NCBI RefSeq assembly: GCF_013410405.1
Contig: NZ_JACCFK010000001.1
Span: 1,488,001 to 1,552,000, forward strand
Source: Amycolatopsis endophytica
GTDB lineage: Bacteria > Actinomycetota > Actinomycetes > Mycobacteriales > Pseudonocardiaceae
Direction: 5' to 3'
DNA length: 64,000 nucleotides
The translations under genes were made by a program, and so were the position numbers. Shown here piece by piece: positions 58,856 through 64,000 of this stretch. The notes below the pieces were generated by a model. It saw only the letters and a program-made list of their open reading frames with translations, had not been told where the DNA came from and did not search any database. The stretch's first letter is position 1, and each line of letters starts with the position of its first letter.

Positions 58856-60454
58856 TCAGGGGCGGGTGGGGCAGGCCAGGATGTCGTCCGTGGTGATCGC
58901 CCGGGTGCAGTCGAAGCGAGCGGTGACCGTCGGGGGCAGGGCGGCGTCGAACCAGGATGGTTGCAGCACCAGGTACCGCACGGACGGATCGGACAGACAG
59001 GCCAGGTTCTCCCGGTAACCGGCCGTGTCGCGCAGGTCGCTCCGCAGGTACGCCGGTGACGGGTAGGCGCACGGCGTCGGGTTGCCGAGGAAGTACGCGA
59101 TGTCGCCGAAGGCCAGGTAGACGACCGGGGTGTCCGCGCCGATCCGGTCCCGCACCATGGCCAGTTCGTCGGTGAACTTGTGCTCGATCGCGACGCGGCC
59201 GGCGTTCGTGTACTCGGCGTCGACCCCGTCGAACGAGTACGGCGAGGTCGGCAGGATCGGCACCGCCAGCGCGAGCAGCCCGACCAGCACCGGCACCGAC
59301 AGCAGCTGCCGCCCGTCGCGGCCCGGCTCGACGGCGCAGGCGAGGCCCGCCAACACGATCAGACCGCCCAGCGTCCCGTACGCGAGCGTGCCGTGCTGTG
59401 ACCGCCAGTCGAACGACGCCCCGAGGAACACCCGCGCGGCGAAGAGGATCACGACGGTCGCGGTGACCAGCGCCCACGGCGGACGCCCGTGGGTCAGCGT
59501 CCAGCGCGCCACCGCCAGCGCCCACAGGCCCGCGGCCAGCGGGACCAGCGCGGCCGCGTGGTACTGGAACCACTCGCCCTGGACGAACGCCGCGCCCAGC
59601 ACCACCGCGACGGCCAGCACCACCAGCACGAGCCACGCCACCCGCCGTCGCGACACCCGCAGCAGCACGACCAGACTCGCCGGCAGCAGCGCGACCATCG
59701 GCACGAGCATCGCCTCGTTCGCCGCGAACTCGACCAGCTGACCGAGGTCCCGCGTGACACCGTCGTTCAGCGCGGACCCGTCGAGCAGCCACCGCCACTC
59801 GCGCGGCGCGAGCAGGCTCAGCCCGAACAGCGCTCCCCCGGACACCACCGCCGTGGCGGCCGCGACCAGCGCGCGGCGCCGGTCGAGCACCGCGACGACG
59901 CCCACCGCGATCAACGCCGTCGGCAGCGTCGTGTACCCGACCAGCACGGACACCGCCAGCAGGAGCCCGCCGAGCAGCACCGTGGACGGCGTCAGCGCGG
60001 CTCCGATCGCCGCCACCGCGAGGACCGCCGCGACCCACTCGGGCTGCAGGAAGTCCCCGTTCGGCGCCAGCGCGAACGCCAGCCCCACGGCCGCGGCGAC
60101 CGCCGAAGCCTCACCGGACGGCAACGAGCGCCGCAACCCGGCCCGCAGCCACCAGGCCGCGCCCGCCACGAACGCCAGCGCGACCAGCCGGACCAGGCCC
60201 TCCCCGACGCCGACCGAACCGACGTCGACCACGCCGAGACCGTCCAGCAGCCAGCGGTAGGCCAGCGGCCGGTGCACGAACACGTCGGTCGAACCGCCGG
60301 CCGCCCACATCCCGCCGAGGACGTACCGGATGTCGTGGCCGAGCCCGATCCACGCCGCGGTCAGGGCCACCGGGAGTGCCGCGACCCCGGCCCACACCCA
60401 GCCACGGATGGGCCTGCGGCGAAGCTCGGTGGCAGCGGGTGCGACGGTCGTCAT
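58856..60454 (-). CDS. Multi-pass membrane protein, probable GT-C-type glycosyltransferase
   Basis: 532 aa, about 11-12 hydrophobic helices. Early residues PVALTAAWIGLGHDIRYVLG and DVFVHRPLAYRWLLDG resemble the first outer loop of polyprenol-sugar-using GT-C enzymes, where an acidic/His motif binds the donor. A soluble C-terminal part follows helix 11 (GYRENLACLSDPSVRYLVLQ). The position matches mycobacterial Rv3779, a membrane transferase near Bpa. It overlaps no neighbour but lies 1 base after the small coiled-coil gene, so it is the last gene of the neuA-neuB operon. Confidence 0.78.
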   Translation of the reverse strand: MTTVAPAATELRRRPIRGWVWAGVAALPVALTAAWIGLGHDIRYVLGGMWAAGGSTDVFVHRPLAYRWLLDGLGVVDVGSVGVGEGLVRLVALAFVAGAAWWLRAGLRRSLPSGEASAVAAAVGLAFALAPNGDFLQPEWVAAVLAVAAIGAALTPSTVLLGGLLLAVSVLVGYTTLPTALIAVGVVAVLDRRRALVAAATAVVSGGALFGLSLLAPREWRWLLDGSALNDGVTRDLGQLVEFAANEAMLVPMVALLPASLVVLLRVSRRRVAWLVLVVLAVAVVLGAAFVQGEWFQYHAAALVPLAAGLWALAVARWTLTHGRPPWALVTATVVILFAARVFLGASFDWRSQHGTLAYGTLGGLIVLAGLACAVEPGRDGRQLLSVPVLVGLLALAVPILPTSPYSFDGVDAEYTNAGRVAIEHKFTDELAMVRDRIGADTPVVYLAFGDIAYFLGNPTPCAYPSPAYLRSDLRDTAGYRENLACLSDPSVRYLVLQPSWFDAALPPTVTARFDCTRAITTDDILACPTRP

Positions 60455-60880
60455 CTACTCCCCCGTTCGGCCGGCGCGGACGGACAGCGCCTCTTCCAGC
60501 CGCGCGAGACGTTCCTCGTACCGGGCCACCGCGGACAACCGCGCCCGGACGCGCGCGTGCTCGGCGCGGACCTCCTCGACGGCCGACTTCGGCTCACCGT
60601 CGTCGACGTCCGGGCGCTCCAGCCCGGCCAGGCGGCTGTCCAGCCCGGCCACGTGCGCGGCCAGGCGGCGCAGTTCGTCGTCGTGCCACTGGTGGTGTCC
60701 GTGCAGCTCGTCGCACCGGCCTGCCAGCGCGCGCAGTTCGCCGCGCACGCCCTCCAGCTCGGCGTGCAGGTGGTCGAACCGCGGTCCGAACCGCTCGTCG
60801 GTGACCTGCTCGACCCGCCACCGCAGCCGCTTCCACACCGGGAACCCGGCGGCCTTGGCCAGTTTCTTCGCGGCGTTCAC
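60455..60880 (-). CDS. Small coiled-coil protein of the nonulosonic acid operon
   Basis: 141 aa, nearly all helix: FDHLHAELEGVRGELRALAG and LRRLAAHVAGLDSRLAGLER heptad-like runs, and VRAEHARVRARLSAVARYEE. N terminus MNAAKKLAKAAGFPVWKRLR is basic and amphipathic, perhaps membrane-touching. Its GTG overlaps the stop of the sialyltransferase-like gene (GTGA), and the membrane transferase follows at once, so it is likely a partner or scaffold for them. No enzyme motif. Confidence 0.75.
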   Translation of the reverse strand: MNAAKKLAKAAGFPVWKRLRWRVEQVTDERFGPRFDHLHAELEGVRGELRALAGRCDELHGHHQWHDDELRRLAAHVAGLDSRLAGLERPDVDDGEPKSAVEEVRAEHARVRARLSAVARYEERLARLEEALSVRAGRTGE

Positions 60881-61563
60881 GCCACCACCTCGATTCGGCC
60901 GGCGTCCCGCCAGGAACGCAGCAACGCGGACTCGGCGCGCAACCGGTGGTCACCGGTCACCTGCACGTCTTCACCCCAGGCGTGCCGGAACGAGGTCTGC
61001 TCCGGCTCGTCGACGATGGAAAACCCGGTCACCCGCACCGCGGCCTCCGGGAAGAGCGTCCGGCACAGGTGGACGGTCAGCGTCCCGGTGGTCGCCCAGG
61101 TCGCCGACCCTTCGTCGAGGCCGAGCGCCCGGCTCAGCGGCACGACGAACGGCCGGTTCGGGATCGGCACGAACCCCAGGTCGGCGGGCCACCAGTCGGG
61201 GATGTTCGCCGGTTCCCAGTGCATCCGCCCCGGCTCGGCGAGCAGGTACAGGCGCGAGGTGTGGTCGGCGAAGGTGTGCGGGCTGGCGACCACGCCCCGG
61301 TGCAGCACCACGACGTCGGTCTTGCGGCCGTAGGCCGGTTCGGTCCCGTCGAGCGCGAAGGTCGTCATCCGCACGACCAGATCGCTGTCGTCGATGAGGG
61401 CGGCCCGCTCGGCCGAGGACGGCATCGGCGCGTTCCCGACCACGGTCAGGGTCTCCACGCGCCCGCCACGGCCGTAGGCGGCGAGCAGATCACGCAACGT
61501 GTCCTGCTCCTCCAGCGCCCCGGCCGCCTCGGGGACGGTCTCGGCGAGGTACACCGCAATCAC
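60877..61563 (-). CDS. GT29 sialyltransferase-like protein
   Basis: 228 aa. LTVVGNAPMPSSAERAALID then DSDLVVRMTTFALDG resembles the L sialylmotif of GT29 enzymes (VGN ... ID ... D.V.R.N). WATTGTLTVHLCRTLFPEA resembles the S motif ((P)STG...A.HL). HRLRAESALLRSWRDAG near the C terminus carries the H-x4-E pattern of motif VS. It would transfer a sialic-type sugar from a CMP donor. Next to neuB and neuA this fits. It lacks a membrane anchor. The GTG at 61563 follows neuB by 27 bases. Family by motif reading only. Confidence 0.65.
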   Translation of the reverse strand: MIAVYLAETVPEAAGALEEQDTLRDLLAAYGRGGRVETLTVVGNAPMPSSAERAALIDDSDLVVRMTTFALDGTEPAYGRKTDVVVLHRGVVASPHTFADHTSRLYLLAEPGRMHWEPANIPDWWPADLGFVPIPNRPFVVPLSRALGLDEGSATWATTGTLTVHLCRTLFPEAAVRVTGFSIVDEPEQTSFRHAWGEDVQVTGDHRLRAESALLRSWRDAGRIEVVA

Positions 61564-61590
61564 CCTTCGTCGTCGAGGCGACGACTGTAG

Positions 61591-62457
61591 CTAGGTCCGC
61601 CGCAGGCGGCGACGGGGGGCCTGCTCACCTGGAAAAACGCGCTTCACACCGTCACCGAGCGCGGTCTCCACGGTGCGGATGTCGCGCACCAGCCTGCGCA
61701 GCCCATCCGGCTCCAGCGAGGCGGCCTGGTCCGAGCCCCACATGGTGCGGTCCAGCGTCACGTGCCGCTCCACCATGCACGCGCCCAGCGCGACGGCGGC
61801 GACGGAGACCTGCAGACCACGCTCGTGCCCGGAGTAGCCGACCGGCACGCCGAACCGCTCGGCCAGCGTGTGGATCGTGCGCAGGTTCGCCTCCTCCGGC
61901 GGGCACGGGTACGTCGAGGTGGCGTGCAGCAGCACCAGCCGCTCGGTGCCCAGGACCTCGACCGCGGCGTCGATCTCGTCCATCGTCGACATGCCGGTGG
62001 ACAGGATCACCGGGCGCCCGGTGTCGCGCAGCGCGGCCAGCAGCTCGCGGTCGGTGACCGAGGCGGAGGCGACCTTGTGGCACACGACGTCGAACTTCTC
62101 CAGGAAGTCCACGCTCGGCACGTCCCACGGCGAGGCGAACCAGGCGAGGCCCAGCTCCGTGCAGTACCGGTCGATCTCCTGGTACTCGTCGAGGCCGAAC
62201 TCGACGCGGTACCGGTAGTCCAGGTAGGTCATCTCGCCCCACGGCGTCTCGCGCCGCGTGTCGCGCATCTCCGGTGGCGTCGCGATCTCCGGGGTCCGCT
62301 TCTGGAACTTCACCGCGTCCGCACCGACCTGTGCCGCGATGTCGATCAGCCGCTTGGCGATGCCGACGTCGCCGTTGTGGTTGATCCCGATCTCGGCGAC
62401 GGTGTAGACGGGCAGGCCGGGGCCGACCTCGCGGGTACCGATCCGCACGGCACTCAC
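61591..62457 (-). CDS. neuB: Sialic acid (nonulosonate) synthase NeuB
   Basis: 288-aa NeuB-type aldol-condensing TIM-barrel. It starts SAVRIGTREVGPGLPVYTVA, then EIGINHNGDVGIAKRLIDIA; AVKFQKRTPEIATPPEM with the usual KxQ; VASASVTDRELLAALRDTGR; VILSTGMSTMDEIDAAVEVL; LLHATSTYPCPPEEANLRTI; GYSGHERGLQVSVAAVALGA; ERHVTLDRTMWGSDQAASLE. All are family motifs. It condenses PEP with a hexose such as ManNAc or mannose. The C-terminal SAF antifreeze domain of longer NeuB proteins is absent. GTG at 62457 has GGAGG 8 bases upstream and overlaps the neuA stop. Confidence 0.93.
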   Translation of the reverse strand: MSAVRIGTREVGPGLPVYTVAEIGINHNGDVGIAKRLIDIAAQVGADAVKFQKRTPEIATPPEMRDTRRETPWGEMTYLDYRYRVEFGLDEYQEIDRYCTELGLAWFASPWDVPSVDFLEKFDVVCHKVASASVTDRELLAALRDTGRPVILSTGMSTMDEIDAAVEVLGTERLVLLHATSTYPCPPEEANLRTIHTLAERFGVPVGYSGHERGLQVSVAAVALGACMVERHVTLDRTMWGSDQAASLEPDGLRRLVRDIRTVETALGDGVKRVFPGEQAPRRRLRRT

Positions 62458-63647
62458 CGGGTGTTCCTCCGTTCGACGGCGTCCAGGACGAGGTCGGTCA
62501 GCTCGCGGACCGCCCCCGCGCCACCCTGCCGGTCCAGCACGAGGCGCGCAGCGCGGCGGACCTCCGGCAGCGCGTCGGCCACCGCGACCGGCCAGCCCAC
62601 CAGTGCCATGCACTCCAGGTCGCGCAGGTCGTTGCCGACGTAGGCGACCCGCGCCGCGTCGAGGCCCTGCTCGGCCAGCCAGTTCTTGAGCACGGCCGCC
62701 TTGTCGCCGACGCCGTGCAGCACCTCGGCACCGAGTTTGCGGGCACGCGCGGCGACCACCGGGTTCTGCTCGACGGACAGGATCATCAGCGGGATCCCGG
62801 CCGCCTTGAGCCGGGCCGCGCCGGCCCCGTCGGACCGGCTGACCACGACGCCCTCGGTGCCGTCCTGCAGGACGATCGCGGTGTCGTCGGTGTGCACGCC
62901 GTCGAAGTCGGTGACGACCGCGTCCACGTCGATACCGGTGTGCGGCGGCGGGTCGATGACCGCGGCCAGCGCGCGGGCGATCGCCAGGTCCTCGGGGGTG
63001 TCGATCTCCACGGCGTGCTCGGCGGGGGTCTCCACCAGGCCGATCCGGCCGAAGAACCGGTGGTTCGCCCTGCGGAAACCGGGCACGCGCATGCCGTAGA
63101 CGGCGCCGGTCTCGCGGAACTCCGGCTCCCGCTCCTGCCGCAGCGGCCGGAACGACGCGTCGTGGTTGACGGCCAGCGCGCCGCCCGCGGTGTCCCGGCG
63201 CCACAGGAACTCGTGCACCCGGACCGCGGTGAACGCGCAGTCCCAGCCGCCGTCCACGATCAGCGAGACCACGTTGTCCACGGTCTCGGGGGCGATGAAC
63301 GGCGAGGTGCACTGCACCATCAGCACCACGTCGGGCTCACCCTCCGGGGTGCCGCGCATCTCGTCGAGGATGTGGCGGAGGACGGCCTCCGAACTCACCG
63401 AGTCACCCGACAGCTCGCCCGGGCGGGGCAGCACCGCGGCGCCGCTCGCCTTCGCGACCGCACCGATGTCGTCACTGTCCGTGCTGACGACCACCTGGTC
63501 GACGCGCGCCGCGGCCAGTAGCGAACGGATCGCACGGGCGATCAGCGGAGCGTCGCCGACCTTGGCGAGGTTCTTGCCCGGTACGCCCTTGGAGCCGCCC
63601 CGTGCCGGGACAACCGCCAGTACGCGGGTCTTCGGGTTCTCGGACAT
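62454..63647 (-). CDS. neuA: Fusion: CMP-nonulosonate cytidylyltransferase (NeuA) + KdsC-like HAD phosphatase
   Basis: 397 aa. Residues 1-230: VLAVVPARGGSKGVPGKNLA (nucleotide loop), VVVSTDSDDIGAVAKASGAA, MVQCTSPFIAPETVDNVV, and FRETGAVYGMRVPGFRRANH, followed by ETPAEHAVEIDTPEDLAIAR, all cytidylyltransferase motifs. Residues 240-397: DAVVTDFDGVHTDDTAIVLQ (HAD DxD), LMILSVEQNPVVAARARKLG and VAYVGNDLRDLECMALVGWP, a KdsC-type phosphatase. It would remove the phosphate from the NeuB product and then activate the sugar with CTP. Start ATG 63647 is followed by the motif at residue 10. Divergent from the exporter gene. Confidence 0.93.
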   Translation of the reverse strand: MSENPKTRVLAVVPARGGSKGVPGKNLAKVGDAPLIARAIRSLLAAARVDQVVVSTDSDDIGAVAKASGAAVLPRPGELSGDSVSSEAVLRHILDEMRGTPEGEPDVVLMVQCTSPFIAPETVDNVVSLIVDGGWDCAFTAVRVHEFLWRRDTAGGALAVNHDASFRPLRQEREPEFRETGAVYGMRVPGFRRANHRFFGRIGLVETPAEHAVEIDTPEDLAIARALAAVIDPPPHTGIDVDAVVTDFDGVHTDDTAIVLQDGTEGVVVSRSDGAGAARLKAAGIPLMILSVEQNPVVAARARKLGAEVLHGVGDKAAVLKNWLAEQGLDAARVAYVGNDLRDLECMALVGWPVAVADALPEVRRAARLVLDRQGGAGAVRELTDLVLDAVERRNTR

Positions 63648-63800
63648 CCCCGTGAGGGTACGGGACCGGGAACCACACCCCCCCGTTCCCCGGCGGGGAT
63701 GACTCACCGTGCCACACCGTGATTTCACAGTGTCATCAGGGAAATCGGACGTCCCCGCCCTGCCAGGAGTGCGTGTGTCCCGCTCGCTACGCTAGGTCCC

Positions 63801-64000
63801 GTGCAAGCCACCAGCACGGTCGACCAGACCAGCGACGATCTCGCCCGCGCGGCGGAGCTGCCGCCGTTGTCGGACAGCCGCACCTTCGGGCGCGCCGTCG
63901 GCGACATCAGGGAAGCCCTCGGGCAGCGCGAACTGTGGAGCCACCTCGGCTGGCAGGACATCAAACAGCGCTACCGCCGGTCGGTGATCGGGCCGTTCTG
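63801..64000 (+). CDS. Glycan-export ABC transporter permease (Wzm-type), 5' end
   Basis: GTG at 63801, then MQATSTVDQTSDDLARAAEL and SDSRTFGRAVGDIREALGQR. LGWQDIKQRYRRSVIGPF is the cytosolic leader typical of ABC-2 permeases that export polysaccharide (Wzm/TagG type). Only 66 codons are in the window; membrane helices lie beyond. Start GTG is 7 bases after TACGCT (63788-63793), so leaderless mRNA is plausible. By position it matches the mycobacterial galactan exporter downstream of the Bpa region. Confidence 0.8.
   Translation, partial: MQATSTVDQTSDDLARAAELPPLSDSRTFGRAVGDIREALGQRELWSHLGWQDIKQRYRRSVIGPF

Noticed and set aside
56916..60038. 1040-codon frame joining the aminotransferase-like protein with upstream sequence
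   Set aside because: The part above 58115 is antisense to Bpa and out of frame with the membrane transferase; the conserved N terminus starts at 58115.

Overview
The window is very GC-rich (most third codon positions are G or C, with many GTG and TTG starts), has almost no transposable-element signal, and carries an SsgB-like sporulation/division gene, Ku plus an ATP-dependent ligase, a SigF/RsbW pair, an iniBAC-type locus, a bacterial proteasome activator (Bpa) and a cell-wall-glycan export neighbourhood. This fits a chromosomal segment of a differentiating actinomycete; gene style and content point to Pseudonocardiaceae, most likely Amycolatopsis or a close relative (inference).

Layout. 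1-4.7 kb: end of a flavin monooxygenase gene, then a copper module (copA, copZ, csoR) with two matching CsoR-type operators and a Ni/Co permease. 4.8-7.8 kb: SIS isomerase, a small regulatory island (XRE regulator, ImmA-like protease, divergent DUF2188 gene, twin palindromes, DnaA-box-like cluster), a hypothetical gene, and an unflagged 40-codon gene for cysteine-free ribosomal protein L36. 7.8-13.1 kb: TetR/MFS exporter divergent from a cytochrome P450, a NeuD-type acetyltransferase and a LURP-one protein. 13.4-15.4 kb: tRNA-Arg, tRNA-Ser and an MprF-like lysyltransferase. 15.4-20 kb: acetoacetyl-CoA synthetase, a dienelactone-hydrolase-like protein with an Asp nucleophile position, HisC, TauE permease. 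20-26 kb: release-factor-like Rv2629-type protein, RsbW-SigF, ligase-Ku, adenylate cyclase. 26-29.5 kb: FabH-like enzyme, a GC-rich repeat tract, a decayed AlkZ-like gene, Lrp regulator, SsgB-like protein. 29.7-32.6 kb: membrane protein and a two-component system. 32.8-37.4 kb: BisC-type molybdoenzyme and a ketopantoate-reductase/rhodanese fusion. 37.4-38.7 kb: repeat-filled spacer. 38.7-48.1 kb: L,D-transpeptidase and a reorganised ini locus (LuxR-type IniR-like ATPase, Hsp70-like protein, IniB, IniA, IniC). 48.1-50.9 kb: a small operon with a 52-aa membrane peptide, an HExxH peptide-hydroxylase-like protein and a 68-aa small protein, divergent from a FadR-type regulator. 51-55.9 kb: membrane protein, decayed nucleotidyltransferase, tRNA-Ser, MarR regulator, zinc metallopeptidase, a 38-bp repeat array and an M28 peptidase remnant. 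55.9-64 kb: quinone reductase, aminotransferase-V-like protein, Bpa, membrane glycosyltransferase, then a nonulosonic (sialic) acid operon (neuA-HAD fusion, neuB, a GT29 sialyltransferase-like protein) and the start of a glycan-export ABC permease.

How parts work together. The copper genes form a sense-and-export unit under CsoR. RsbW and SigF overlap by 4 bases and are a partner-switch pair; the release-factor-like gene just upstream may share stress control. Ku and ligase form a minimal end-joining pair. The ini genes look like an envelope-stress unit, with IniR- and Hsp70-like genes overlapping by 4 bases and facing away from iniB. At the right end, gene order around the quinone reductase, the aminotransferase-like protein and Bpa resembles the mycobacterial Rv3777-Rv3783 block that leads into the galactan exporter; the nonulosonic acid genes sit inside that block. 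The best candidates for something undescribed are this GT29-NeuB-NeuA unit, the HExxH/small-peptide operon at 48.1-49.9 kb and the ketopantoate-reductase/rhodanese fusion. Family names given here come from reading motifs, not from database searches.
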